This document shows, piece by piece, positions 21,464 through 29,579 of a stretch of DNA of 32,461 nt. Position 1 is the first letter of the stretch. The number at the start of each line of letters is the position of its first letter. The stretch is from Tissierella praeacuta DSM 18095 (GTDB lineage: Bacteria > Bacillota > Clostridia > Tissierellales > Tissierellaceae). The stretch covers positions 1 through 32,461 of the forward strand of contig NZ_FQTY01000022.1 of NCBI RefSeq assembly GCF_900128955.1, given 5' to 3'. The notes below the pieces were generated by a model. That model was given only the letters and a program-made list of their open reading frames with translations, had not been told where the DNA came from and did not search any database. The position numbers and the translations under genes were made by a program.

Positions 21464-21507
21464 CTGTTATGTACAACAAAGGATCTACCATAACAGTAAG
21501 CCCTTTG
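21464..21507 (+). ncRNA. Possible H-type RNA pseudoknot
   Basis: CTGTTATG (21464-21471) pairs with CATAACAG (21489-21496). CAAAGG (21477-21482), inside the loop, pairs with CCTTTG (21502-21507) beyond the stem. The stems interleave with 5-6 base linkers, as in an H-type pseudoknot. A perfect AAAGGAGG ribosome-like site follows at about 21523 but no start codon is in reach. Function unknown. Confidence 0.35.
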
Positions 21508-21584
21508 CTAATTCAATAATATAAAGGAGGCATCACTTCCAAATATTTACATCTTCACTTACTACCATATTAACATATCTAATT

Positions 21585-21602
21585 CGCCCAAACCGCCCAA
21601 AC
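21585..21602. repeat. Tandem 9-bp GC-rich repeat
   Basis: CGCCCAAAC twice without gap, about 45 bases beyond the stop of the late-regulator gene. Such GC-rich tandem motifs stand out in this AT-rich DNA and may be a protein-binding site. Confidence 0.5.
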
Positions 21603-21645
21603 TTAAATTTATTTTATTAATCTTGATATTTAATAAATAATTCGC

Positions 21646-22083
21646 TCATTTTCCTAAGCTCTCCAAATATCTATCATGTATTTTCCTCGGATAACTCTCG
21701 TGTACTTTACCCATTCTTATAGCTATAGGTAACCATTCCAATCCATCAATATATCTATAATGAAAAACTCTCCTTGTCCTACTATCTGGAATATTAAATA
21801 TAAATTCCTCTATCTGCAGCTTTAAATCCTCACACTTAGATTTTCTCATACACAATAGATCATTTAATTTAATCAGTCTTTCTTCCTTTCTATCAGCTTC
21901 AGGATAATTATATCCTTCTATGGTAAAACTTCTTTCGATATAAGGAAATGCATCACTGGATCCTTTAACCCTATCATGTTCTATTTTGATTTTTTTATTT
22001 CGTAATTTAGTAATTCGTTGTTCTAATTCTTTTATTTCTATTTGCAAGTCATTATACTGTTTAAATAAATCTTTAATGTCCAT
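21646..22083 (-). CDS. Late transcription regulator, sigma-70 region 4-like (ArpU/RinA/DUF1492 type)
   Basis: A 145-residue protein (RBS GAGGAGGTATAACTCC). Residues 5-40 are a strong coiled coil (QIEIKELEQRITKLRNKKIKIEHDR). The C-terminal 55 residues form a helix-turn-helix like sigma region 4: IPDSRTRRVFHYRYIDGLEWLPIAIRMGKVHESYPRKIHDRYL. This layout and the place as the last early gene are those of ArpU/RinA-like proteins, which turn on packaging and structural genes in Firmicute phages. It is the likely activator for transcription entering the late region from about 18.6 kb leftward. Confidence 0.85.
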   Translation of the reverse strand: MDIKDLFKQYNDLQIEIKELEQRITKLRNKKIKIEHDRVKGSSDAFPYIERSFTIEGYNYPEADRKEERLIKLNDLLCMRKSKCEDLKLQIEEFIFNIPDSRTRRVFHYRYIDGLEWLPIAIRMGKVHESYPRKIHDRYLESLGK

Positions 22084-22098
22084 GGAGTTATACCTCCT

Positions 22099-22359
22099 CT
22101 ACTCATAAGCTTTTAATTTTCTTCTTAACTTTATATTATCTTTTAAAGTATCATCCAAAGCTTTCTTATAGCTTTCAATATATTCACCTTCTAAGAGTTC
22201 AACATATTCATCATATAATTTAATATTCTTGTCATGCTCTAATATTAATTCCTCACAGGTTTTAATTAAATCTTCTTTTACTCTATTTGATTTTTTATTT
22301 AATACAGTTTCTATACTAATTCCTATTGAAATCCCAATTAATAAAAATAATATCACCAT
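22099..22359 (-). CDS. Small membrane-anchored coiled-coil protein
   Basis: An 86-residue protein. Residues 1-20 (MVILFLLIGISIGISIETVL) form a membrane anchor; the remainder is a charged helix (EDLIKTCEELILEHDKNIKLYDEYVELLEGEYIESYKKALDDTLKDNIKLRRKLK). No family recognised. It lies between the sigma factor (1-base gap) and the late regulator, so it is co-transcribed with both. An anti-sigma-like or membrane-tethering role is a guess from place alone. Confidence 0.65.
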   Translation of the reverse strand: MVILFLLIGISIGISIETVLNKKSNRVKEDLIKTCEELILEHDKNIKLYDEYVELLEGEYIESYKKALDDTLKDNIKLRRKLKAYE

Positions 22360-22360
22360 T

Positions 22361-23734
22361 TTAACTAACCTCTCTTACTTTAATATCTAATACTGCTGAT
22401 TTCCCAAGGGTAGTAAGCATTGATAAAGATTTTTGTAATGCCTTTGCAAATTCTAAGTTATAATCTTTAAGTGGCATATCCTCAATATCAAATAATATAT
22501 TATCTGATGGTTTTTCAGTTTCCTCTGCAGCTATTACAGATTCTTCTTTTATCTCTACAGATTGTTTGCTTGGATATAATACTAATCTTGTTCCTTTTCC
22601 AAAAGGAATTTCTCTAATGTCTAATCCCTGTTCTTTTAATCTTTCAACTATCTTATCTCTAATAGTTCCTCTGTAGTAACTAATACTACTTTTTGACATT
22701 CCAAGTTCTTTTAACTCTTCAGCCATATTAAGTTGCTCTCCTGGATTATCTATTAACCATTCGCACAATTCATTTATTTCTTTTTCAAATTTTCTCACAT
22801 TCAAAACCTCCAATTCATTTAATAGCTTATCTATTTGATTTTCAGTTAAAGAATTTTCATTAATTCCTAGTTCCCTCAGCTTCTCAATTATTGTTGTTTT
22901 TGTAATCTCAGTATCCACACTCTTGAATTTATTTTTTAATGCAATACATATTGAATCGAAAAACACATCGCTAGGCATTTGAGTTTCCCTCTTTTCTTTG
23001 ATATTCAATTTTTTACAAAGTTCATTCCACGATATTTTTCCTGAATGGTATTCTTCAACAGCTGGTCCAACCATTTCAGTTAATCTCTTAAGAATTCTAC
23101 TAATATAGGATTGACTTAAATTCGTTTCCTTAGCTAAATCCTTATGTCTATATATTCCCAACTCAACTAATTTTACAATTTTAAGTTCTTTATCACTAAG
23201 GATTTTTTCTAAGATTTCCATCTTTTCTTTATATTTCATATTTTCTATTATAGTTTCTTCTATATTGCACTCATCTGCTAACATATCTAATCTGGTAAAA
23301 CTACAACCTTCCGAATCCTCTATAGGGGTATCCAAATTAACTATGTCTTTAGTTGCTAAGTATTCCTCAATATCTTTTCTGGAGATTCCCGTCTCTTCAC
23401 AAACTGTATCAATATCCTTATTTTCATTAATTCCTCTAAAATATTCCGTTCCTGCCTTATGAAGTCTACGTGGAAGTCTTATAACTTTTCTTTTGTCTCT
23501 TCTGAATTTCTGTATAGCTCCCCAAATTACAGAAGTTGCATAAGTGGCAAATTGAAAGCCTTTACTTTCATCAAAGTTTTTACATGCATCTATAAGTGCT
23601 AAATTACCAACACTTATATATTCATCTAATAAACTAGAATCTATTGCAATATCGGTTTTAAAACTTTTATGAACTATATAAGGTACTAATCTTATATTAT
23701 CTTCAATCATCTTATTGATTCTTTCATCTAACAA
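22361..23734 (-). CDS. Phage-encoded sigma-70 family factor with long C-terminal extension
   Basis: A 457-residue protein, TTG start with AAGGTGGTG ribosome site. Residues 1-225 are a clear group 3 sigma factor. Region 2 (about 16-83) has YISVGNLALIDACKNFDESKGFQFATYATSVIWGAIQKFRRDKR, as in SigF/G/B/K. Region 3 spans about 86-130. Region 4 (about 172-220) has the helix-turn-helix HKDLAKETNLSQSYISRILKRL. The following 230 residues are unusual: another helix-turn-helix-like part (AEELKELGMSKSSISYYRGTIRDKIVERLKEQG), a beta segment (REIPFGKGTRLVLYP), and a tail ILFDIEDMPLKDYNLEF. It probably directs polymerase to phage middle or late promoters. Confidence 0.88.
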   Translation of the reverse strand: MLDERINKMIEDNIRLVPYIVHKSFKTDIAIDSSLLDEYISVGNLALIDACKNFDESKGFQFATYATSVIWGAIQKFRRDKRKVIRLPRRLHKAGTEYFRGINENKDIDTVCEETGISRKDIEEYLATKDIVNLDTPIEDSEGCSFTRLDMLADECNIEETIIENMKYKEKMEILEKILSDKELKIVKLVELGIYRHKDLAKETNLSQSYISRILKRLTEMVGPAVEEYHSGKISWNELCKKLNIKEKRETQMPSDVFFDSICIALKNKFKSVDTEITKTTIIEKLRELGINENSLTENQIDKLLNELEVLNVRKFEKEINELCEWLIDNPGEQLNMAEELKELGMSKSSISYYRGTIRDKIVERLKEQGLDIREIPFGKGTRLVLYPSKQSVEIKEESVIAAEETEKPSDNILFDIEDMPLKDYNLEFAKALQKSLSMLTTLGKSAVLDIKVREVS

Positions 23735-23737
23735 TAA

Positions 23738-23896
23738 TTACACCACCTTACTATTCTCCTCCCATTTCTCCGCTGAATAAATAAACTTGTCCCAAACTTC
23801 AATATATCTATCTTTAGCTAATTCTTCTTTCACTATATTTATCATTTCTTTAAAACTTTTATAAGGTATTGCCTCTGCTACGTTATAACTAAACAA
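23738..23896 (-). CDS. 52-residue hypothetical protein upstream of the sigma factor
   Basis: TTG start at 23896 with AAAGGAGCTGATGTAG upstream, TAA at 23738-23740, three bases before the sigma TTG. The peptide (LFSYNVAEAIPYKSFKEMINIVKEELAKDRYIEVWDKFIYSAEKWEENSKVV) is soluble and helical with three aromatic-rich stretches. No family recognised. Tight spacing makes it likely to be co-translated with the sigma factor. Confidence 0.6.
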   Translation of the reverse strand: MFSYNVAEAIPYKSFKEMINIVKEELAKDRYIEVWDKFIYSAEKWEENSKVV

Positions 23897-23963
23897 CTAC
23901 ATCAGCTCCTTTAACTTGCTGGCAACTTTCATTGATTCTCTAATATCTGTAAAATACTCATAT

Positions 23964-24221
23964 TTAACTTGACAGTAATTTAAATCCGTTCAATATTTCA
24001 TTATCAGTTACAAACTCATCATATTTCTTAATTTCATTCAGTAATCTATTGCAGGTATTAATAACATCAACAATGTGTTTATAATTTTTCTCCTGGTCTT
24101 CAATAGTTGCAGTATCACACCATTTTTCCATTTTATGAAATCTAGCAATTGCAATATTATATTCCTTCTTTAATGATTCTAACTGCTTCCTCACCTGATC
24201 TTGCCACCCCCACGATAGCAT
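23964..24221 (-). CDS. Hypothetical helical protein overlapping the VRR-NUC gene
   Basis: Up to 85 residues; the start is uncertain. The first ATG (24221) lies 64 bases inside the nuclease gene, and a GTG about nine codons later (VRKQLESLKKEYN) is the more natural start. The product is an all-helical, charged protein (LNEIKKYDEFVTDNEIL). No family recognised. Confidence 0.55.
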   Translation of the reverse strand: MLSWGWQDQVRKQLESLKKEYNIAIARFHKMEKWCDTATIEDQEKNYKHIVDVINTCNRLLNEIKKYDEFVTDNEILNGFKLLSS

Positions 24222-24471
24222 TATTCTTTCTCATCTGCTCTAAGAAATTATCTTGATACTTAGAAGTCCTTCCCTTTTCATTCTTAACCTCTATAAAAAA
24301 AGCTTTACCATCTGATTTTCTTACTCCAAATAAATCTGAAAAACCTCTTGGTACACCTGTTGATACAAATTGTCCCGTTTCACTCATAAAGGTGCCGACA
24401 TTAATCCTAAAAACTACTGCATATGGATTTAAAGCAAGTCTAATTTCATTTTGAATATCTTTTTCTCTCAT
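24157..24471 (-). CDS. VRR-NUC domain nuclease
   Basis: A 104-residue single-domain VRR-NUC protein of the PD-(D/E)xK superfamily. It shows the N-terminal helix EKDIQNEIRLAL, VFRINVGTF, then the catalytic residues in PRGFSDLFGV (D46), FFIEVKNEKGR (E61, K63), and SKYQDNFLEQM (Q73). Phage versions are stand-alone and likely cut branched or damaged DNA during replication or recombination. ATG overlaps the YopX stop (ATGA). Confidence 0.93.
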   Translation of the reverse strand: MREKDIQNEIRLALNPYAVVFRINVGTFMSETGQFVSTGVPRGFSDLFGVRKSDGKAFFIEVKNEKGRTSKYQDNFLEQMRKNNAIVGVARSGEEAVRIIKEGI

Positions 24472-24824
24472 ATCTGCACCAACTCTGGATTGTCATGAAT
24501 ATTTCCGATAATTTTTAAGTTTTCACTCTCAGATAAATGCATCAAAACTCTTGGGTTTAATATCGAATCTATTTCTATTACAACGTTAAACTCCCAAGTG
24601 CCTTGCCAGTATTCCCCTCCATAGCACCTTGCAATATCACCTTCGTATATCTCCATTTCTCTTAATCCTATATATTCTCCCACTGTATCTGTATATACTT
24701 CATACACTTCATTTTCAATTAAATCTACTGTTATATAACTCATTTCTCTTGAGTATCTTGTTAGGCAACCATAAACCCATTCACCATTATCAATTCTTTT
24801 TCCTCTAAACTTAATCTCTCTCAT
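24468..24824 (-). CDS. YopX family protein
   Basis: A 118-residue protein with the complete YopX signature: MREIKFRGKRIDNGEWVYGCL at the start, then DTVGEYIGLREMEIYEGDIARC, and the end NLKIIGNIHDNPELV ('vIGNIyenpeLl'). Function not established in the family; found widely in prophages of Firmicutes. Confidence 0.93.
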   Translation of the reverse strand: MREIKFRGKRIDNGEWVYGCLTRYSREMSYITVDLIENEVYEVYTDTVGEYIGLREMEIYEGDIARCYGGEYWQGTWEFNVVIEIDSILNPRVLMHLSESENLKIIGNIHDNPELVQI

Positions 24825-24835
24825 ATTTATCCCCC

Positions 24836-25063
24836 TTAATCCAACTTATTTTTAAGTTCAATTTCTAAACACTCCCATTCTTCATAAGCGGTAATATCGT
24901 TTTCTTTTAATATATTTGCTAATGTAGTTTTACCAGTTGATCCTTGATTGCCACTTATAATAATGGGAGTTCCTTTTTTTATTGCTAATATAATATCTTT
25001 TCTTTGTTTTTCTGATAAATAATTAGGTAGTTTAAAATTTTGGGATAATCTTCTATGTTTCAT
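24836..25063 (-). CDS. Small P-loop protein
   Basis: A 75-residue protein with RBS AAAGGAGTGAATTTTA. The Walker A is PIIISGNQGSTGKTTLA (G38-N-Q-G-S-T-G-K-T), preceded by a helix SEKQRKDIILAIKKG. It is truncated after the P-loop subdomain (ECLEIELKNKLD), so a Walker B and sensor are missing. Small phage proteins with only this part of an ATPase are common next to replication genes. Function unknown. Confidence 0.8.
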   Translation of the reverse strand: MKHRRLSQNFKLPNYLSEKQRKDIILAIKKGTPIIISGNQGSTGKTTLANILKENDITAYEEWECLEIELKNKLD

Positions 25064-25078
25064 TAAAATTCACTCCTT

Positions 25079-25160
25079 TAGTTTACATAATATAGTTTAC
25101 ATAATATTTTATATTTATATATAATATAGTATTTTACTTACTTAGGGATACATAGGGATA
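25079..25160. repeat. AT-rich stretch with tandem repeats (possible origin or regulatory site)
   Basis: A perfect 14-bp tandem repeat TAGTTTACATAATA lies at 25079-25106, and TAGGGATA is repeated at 25143-25150 and 25153-25160. The surrounding 185 bases between the P-loop gene and the primase-helicase gene (25064-25247) hold no gene, are almost pure A+T, and include several TATATAA runs. Such features suit a replication origin or operators; nothing proves it. Confidence 0.45.
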
Positions 25161-25247
25161 GTTGGAAGGTTTATATATAAAGTCCCATAGGAGAAAATTA
25201 TATATAAAAGTTTATGGAATTCGAGGTAAACTCTCCCTAACCCTCCC

Positions 25248-27515
25248 CTAATTATTGAATAATCTTCCTCTTAATTGGTATTCTTCATGTTCAGCTGATA
25301 ACCTAATTCCTTCATAGACATTGACTCCTCTGGCTTTTCTCTTCTCAAATCTCAACCCTACTTCTTTACCAAACATAGTATTTGACATCTTATATTCTCC
25401 ATTCTGCTCTGCCCATTCTGAATAAGCTTTATACAATTCACTGGCTTTTACTTCTCCTGGTCCTTGAACGGTACAATCCTCTAAGAAGGCTGAAATAACA
25501 TCCATCTCAGATTTATATTCCTTAACTGCTTCCTCCACTGCCTTAGGAATTTCTAATCCCTCTCTCTGCCATTTGATACAGCCTTCAACTACCCAATTTA
25601 GAATTCCAGTAAGTTCTTTCTTTAATTTATATTTAAGATTCTTATCTACCTTGTCATCTGGAATTTCTACAGTGAAAGGGATTAAGTGCATCCTTCTCCA
25701 AATACCTAAATCCCTGCCCCTGATAATAGGTTTATGATTAGTTGCCATCCAGAGCTTAAATTCTGCTTCAAATTCAAATTCTCGGCCATATAAATGTCTA
25801 GCTGTAACTGTATCTCCACCAGTTAATTGCTTTAATAGTCCTTCGTTGATTCTTGCTCCCTGGTTCGGTTCTACTGTAGTTACAAATCTGGCTCCTTTTA
25901 GTCTTGCTATATCTGAATTTGCTCCTCCAGTTTGTCTATTGACCATAATAGTCTCTGGCTGTATATTAGTAGCATAGTCCCCCATAATTTCTGATATAAT
26001 ATCTAAGAATGTAGACTTTCCATTTCTACCATTTCCATAGCAGAAAAATACACATTGTTCCTTTGTAGATCCTGACATGGAATACCCTACTGCCTTTTGG
26101 ATATAGCCTATAAGTTCTTGGTCATTTCCAAATATCTGATTTAAAAACTCTATCCACATTGGAGTATCAATTTTATCTGTATATTCTACATAGCTCATTT
26201 TACTTAGATATCTCTCATAGTCATGGTTATATAATTTTCCGTCTCTTAAACTAATTACTCCGTTCATAACATTAAAAACATCTTTATCTTTATCAAACTC
26301 ACTAGGTAAAATTGATAATCTATGCTCTGATTCCTTCATCATATTGGTTTTTCCTCTATTGTTTCTGGTATATTTAAGATGCTTAAAGAAAGCTTTTTCC
26401 TCTTCTTCATCTTTACAATATGCGAGTTCTAACTTCATATCATTAATGACATCTTCAGTAAGACCTTTAACATGTCCCAAATTATCAAATTCCCATTTTC
26501 GACCATTATAGAAATACCATCCTCTATCTATATAGCTATATCTTGCTCTATTCCTAAACTTATCAACGAATCTATCAGCATTACCGGTATCATCAAAAGC
26601 ATATTTTTTAATTTCTTTATCTAAAATAACAACTCCATAATCTTCTACGCCATGTCCTGGTGTAAAAACTTCTCTGCAATCTCTAATAGCTGCATCCAAT
26701 ACATAATCTCCATAAGTCCGTTCTCCTCGTCTAGAATCCCACTTAGGTCTAAATAGTCCTGATTTTCTAAATATAGAATCCATCTTAAATTTATCTCTGC
26801 CAGTCCAGAAAGCGAGCATATTTGCAAAGGCTAAATCCGCTTCTGATTGGCTAGGATATAATCCTTCCCAAAACCCTTGATATAAAGTATTAAACGCCTG
26901 TCCTTGCTTAGATTTTAAAGCTATATCTATTATCTGTTGCTCATCTAGATTTAAATCTCCGATATTATTGGTTTCTCTATTTTGAGTAACCATTGGAGTA
27001 CCTATATATTTACCATGTAGATATTTAACAGTCTCAGTACAATCTATGACTTCTATATATTCACTTGCTATATCTCCTGTAACTGTAAAGAATCTACCGT
27101 TTTCATAAAATTCAAAGTTTCCTTTTCTCCTTCCTCCTGGAGGGAGCTTTCCTTTACATATGATATGGATTCCTTTTCCACTTGGAGAGTACTCTGCATA
27201 ACTACCTAATCCATGTATAAATTCAGATATAATATTATCTTCATCACTATTTTTATACTTTTCTATTTCATCATCCATATTGTCTAGGTCTATTCCAAAT
27301 ATCCCATTTCCTAGCATAAATCCAATACCTGAAAAATTCTTAGATACTTTAACTGCTGTATCAAAATCAACCCATGTAGCTTGATTATTAGATTGTGCAT
27401 ATCCGCCTGTTTTAGCATTTATAGGAGTCTTTGTTTTTCTTCCGTTTCTCTCTTCAAATTTCCAACAAACCCACTGTTTCAATTTTTTTAATTCTTGAGG
27501 TATATTCTCATACAA
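25248..27515 (-). CDS. Primase-helicase (PrimPol-like N-terminus, D5_N, SF3 helicase)
   Basis: A 755-residue replication protein, TTG start with GGAAGTGATG ribosome site. The N-terminal domain has primase-type motifs: DLD (76-78, FGIDLDNMDD) and SPSGKGIHI (S112 to H117). A middle D5_N-like region follows. The SF3 helicase has Walker A GNGRNGKS (G494-S501), FVTTVEPNQGARINEG as Walker B region, and LWMATNHKPIIRGRDLGIWRRM as sensor 1 / arginine finger region. The end (VEEAVKEYKSEMDVISAFLEDC) is the usual P4-family linker to a winged helix. It opens and primes the phage origin. Confidence 0.94.
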   Translation of the reverse strand: MYENIPQELKKLKQWVCWKFEERNGRKTKTPINAKTGGYAQSNNQATWVDFDTAVKVSKNFSGIGFMLGNGIFGIDLDNMDDEIEKYKNSDEDNIISEFIHGLGSYAEYSPSGKGIHIICKGKLPPGGRRKGNFEFYENGRFFTVTGDIASEYIEVIDCTETVKYLHGKYIGTPMVTQNRETNNIGDLNLDEQQIIDIALKSKQGQAFNTLYQGFWEGLYPSQSEADLAFANMLAFWTGRDKFKMDSIFRKSGLFRPKWDSRRGERTYGDYVLDAAIRDCREVFTPGHGVEDYGVVILDKEIKKYAFDDTGNADRFVDKFRNRARYSYIDRGWYFYNGRKWEFDNLGHVKGLTEDVINDMKLELAYCKDEEEEKAFFKHLKYTRNNRGKTNMMKESEHRLSILPSEFDKDKDVFNVMNGVISLRDGKLYNHDYERYLSKMSYVEYTDKIDTPMWIEFLNQIFGNDQELIGYIQKAVGYSMSGSTKEQCVFFCYGNGRNGKSTFLDIISEIMGDYATNIQPETIMVNRQTGGANSDIARLKGARFVTTVEPNQGARINEGLLKQLTGGDTVTARHLYGREFEFEAEFKLWMATNHKPIIRGRDLGIWRRMHLIPFTVEIPDDKVDKNLKYKLKKELTGILNWVVEGCIKWQREGLEIPKAVEEAVKEYKSEMDVISAFLEDCTVQGPGEVKASELYKAYSEWAEQNGEYKMSNTMFGKEVGLRFEKRKARGVNVYEGIRLSAEHEEYQLRGRLFNN

Positions 27516-27536
27516 TAGTCATCACTTCCTTTATGC

Positions 27537-27559
27537 AAAAGGGGAGAAAAATCTCCCCT
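27537..27559 (-). terminator. Hairpin between DUF669 and primase-helicase genes
   Basis: AGGGGAGA-TTTT-TCTCCCCT on the minus strand, a perfect 8-bp GC-rich stem, followed by only three or four T. Likely an attenuator that lowers expression of the genes to the left. Confidence 0.65.
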
Positions 27560-27562
27560 ATA

Positions 27563-28048
27563 TTAAAATGGTATATCATCATTATCCACTGGATAGAATC
27601 CACTGATTCCTGTACCTGTATTTTGACTTTCTTTGAACACATGATTACATGTATTAAATCTACTCGGTTCCCATGACTGTACTCTTTCATAAGTTTTTCC
27701 ATTATATTCCTCATGTTTAACCGTAACCCTAGCAGTTTTATTAAGAAAATCATCTAATAGCTCCTGTAAACTATTAAATCTCTTTCCATTTTCTATTTTT
27801 AAGGACTTTGCAACTGTATTTATCATTCCTGAATGATACTGTCCTGTCTCTTTGTTCTGCCAAATACTAGCGAATATATATTTATTTTTGTATTTCTGGT
27901 CTACATCATTTCTAACTACTAAGTGTAAATTTATAAATATAGATCCATTTTTTGATACATCTTCAAAAGCCTTTACCACCAATACCTCATAAATTCCTTC
28001 TTCTATTACACTCGTATCCATTGCTTCATCATGATTTATTGTAAACAT
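27563..28048 (-). CDS. DUF669 protein, ssDNA-binding-type
   Basis: A 161-residue protein (RBS GAGGAGGAATAATAA) with the DUF669 pattern: EEGIYEVLVVKAFEDVSKNGSIFINLHLVVRNDVDQKYKNKYIFASIWQN, then a helical part, and KTYERVQSWEPSRF. The acidic-aromatic tail DNDDIPF is like the tip of bacterial SSB that recruits partner proteins. Next to Sak4-like ATPase and helicase this is the phage's likely single-strand DNA-binding protein. Confidence 0.85.
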   Translation of the reverse strand: MFTINHDEAMDTSVIEEGIYEVLVVKAFEDVSKNGSIFINLHLVVRNDVDQKYKNKYIFASIWQNKETGQYHSGMINTVAKSLKIENGKRFNSLQELLDDFLNKTARVTVKHEEYNGKTYERVQSWEPSRFNTCNHVFKESQNTGTGISGFYPVDNDDIPF

Positions 28049-28051
28049 TTA

Positions 28052-28129
28052 TTATTCCTCCTCATTTATAAAATCTTTATAACTACCGTAAGTAACCATT
28101 CGTAACACATGTTTATATGTTTTTTTCAT
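28052..28129 (-). CDS. 25-residue micro-ORF
   Basis: MKKTYKHVLRMVTYGSYKDFINEEE. ATG 28129 lies inside the end of the preceding 39-residue gene (17-base overlap), and the stop lies 3 bases before the DUF669 ATG. There is no clear ribosome site of its own, so it may only couple translation. Confidence 0.35.
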   Translation of the reverse strand: MKKTYKHVLRMVTYGSYKDFINEEE

Positions 28130-28232
28130 CTAAACTATCAATATAGTCATCAACATTAATGATATTGCCAGTGTTTTTTAATTTTATTAATTCATCTAAT
28201 GCTTCTCTTGCTTTTACAATATCTTCATACAC
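28113..28232 (-). CDS. 39-residue hypothetical protein
   Basis: GTG 28232 with AGGAGGTTTAAGTA ribosome site, TAA at 28113. The peptide (VYEDIVKAREALDELIKLKNTGNI...) is an acidic helix pair. Right behind the helicase stop. Family not known; the strong ribosome site makes it probably real. Confidence 0.6.
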   Translation of the reverse strand: MYEDIVKAREALDELIKLKNTGNIINVDDYIDSLDEKNI

Positions 28233-28244
28233 TACTTAAACCTC

Positions 28245-29579
28245 CTATTTAATAAATCCCATTAATTTTCCTTGATAGTAGGCCCATCCTGGTTTGTATC
28301 CTTTGTTTTTGGCTAACTGATATAACTCCCCCATATTCTTACAGTCCTTAGGTTCCCTATAATCAGTAGTAAATCCTTGAAATAAGCCTACCTCTACTAA
28401 CTCACTTTCTACTTGCTCAACTTCTTTTTCCTCTGCTTTAAATTCATATCCGCATTCAGGACATACTGTTGTATTTCTCTTTACGGTATAAAAACATTCC
28501 ATACATTGCTTTACTGGATTTTCTTCCTTAACTGTAGTATTAGATCCTTTCTTTGGCTCTAAGGTCCAATCTCTTTTCATATCAGGTGTACCAAATCTAC
28601 CTACATTCCCTACATGGTCGATTATTATGGCTGTCTTGCCTTCCTTATATCTCATAGGTCGCATTGCCTGTTGAATGTATAAGGAGAGGGATTGTGTAGG
28701 CCTAAGTAGTATTGCAGTATTACAATCTGGAACGTCAAATCCTTCTGAAATTAAATCTACATTACATAGGATCATAATATTACCTTGTCTAAAATATTCT
28801 ATTGCAGCCTCTCTTTCAGCCTTTGGAGTTTCGCCATCAATATGCTTGGCCACTATTCCATTATCATTAAATTCCTTTGCCATTCTCTTTGATTGTTTAA
28901 TGCTAGAACAATAGCATATAGCCTGTTTACCATCTGATAATTTTTTATAGTGTTTTACTACATCACCCCAAATAGCCTTACTTTGAAATAAATCTTCTAT
29001 ATCACTGGCTACATATTCCCCTCTTCTAATTTTCAATTTAGAAGTATCAATTATTTCAGGAGCATAATATTTAAATGGTGCTAAGTTCCCCCATTCAATT
29101 AACTCTGTAACCGTAGGGCCTTCAATCAACACATCATTTACATCTCCCAATCCTCCACCATTTAACCTTACAGGAGTAGCTGTAAAACCTACTCGTCTAG
29201 CACTAGGAAAGTAATTATAAATTTTCCTATAGCTACTTGCCAATGAGTGGTGATTTTCATCAGTTATGATAAGATTTGGTATGATAGTCTTTTCTAGTCT
29301 TCTAACTATTGTTTGGACCATACCTATTTCTACATAATCTGTATTTACTCCCCACCAATTGAATGTATCTGCTATCTGTTCTTTAAGTTCCTTCCTATGA
29401 ACTAAGAATAAAACTCTATTTTTCTTTAAGATGGTTTTCTTGGCAATTTCAGCTATCATTACAGATTTTCCACTCCCACAAGGGGAAACTATGCAGGGAC
29501 TTTTATATCCCTGCAAATAAGCTTGTCTAGTTTCATTTATCAGTTGTATTTGATACGGCCTTAGTTGTCGCAACTGCAT
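28245..29579 (-). CDS. SF2 DNA helicase with C-terminal zinc ribbon
   Basis: About 444 residues; ATG 29579 follows GGTAGGTG. The order of motifs is RPYQIQLINETRQAY (Q/I), SPCGSGKS (Walker A), TDENHH (a DEAH-box variant DENH), GFTATP (III), an IMILCNVDLISEGFDVP block, and QQAMRPMR (VI), numbering about 33-40, 107-110, 132-136, 303-310. After the helicase is a C4 zinc ribbon (C359, C362, C373, C376), then WAYYQGKLMGF near the end. It likely unwinds phage DNA in replication or recombination. It overlaps the upstream ATPase gene by about 47 bases. Confidence 0.93.
   Translation of the reverse strand: MQLRQLRPYQIQLINETRQAYLQGYKSPCIVSPCGSGKSVMIAEIAKKTILKKNRVLFLVHRKELKEQIADTFNWWGVNTDYVEIGMVQTIVRRLEKTIIPNLIITDENHHSLASSYRKIYNYFPSARRVGFTATPVRLNGGGLGDVNDVLIEGPTVTELIEWGNLAPFKYYAPEIIDTSKLKIRRGEYVASDIEDLFQSKAIWGDVVKHYKKLSDGKQAICYCSSIKQSKRMAKEFNDNGIVAKHIDGETPKAEREAAIEYFRQGNIMILCNVDLISEGFDVPDCNTAILLRPTQSLSLYIQQAMRPMRYKEGKTAIIIDHVGNVGRFGTPDMKRDWTLEPKKGSNTTVKEENPVKQCMECFYTVKRNTTVCPECGYEFKAEEKEVEQVESELVEVGLFQGFTTDYREPKDCKNMGELYQLAKNKGYKPGWAYYQGKLMGFIK

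Noticed and set aside
21464-21507. Type III toxin-antitoxin RNA
   Set aside because: Although a pseudoknot is possible, there are no tandem pseudoknot repeats and no ToxN/AbiQ-like gene follows.
23897-23963. Short frame ending ...DIRESMKVASKLKELM before the 52-residue gene
   Set aside because: No start codon with ribosome site until 11 codons from the end; probably non-coding or a remnant.
25079-25106. CRISPR-like array from the tandem repeats
   Set aside because: Only two copies, no spacers, and no cas genes in the window.
26645-26827. 60-codon minus frame inside the primase-helicase gene
   Set aside because: Lies entirely in another frame of a well supported gene and has no ribosome site.
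27508-27753. 81-codon minus frame overlapping DUF669 and the primase start
   Set aside because: Out of frame with the recognisable DUF669 protein and runs through the terminator hairpin.
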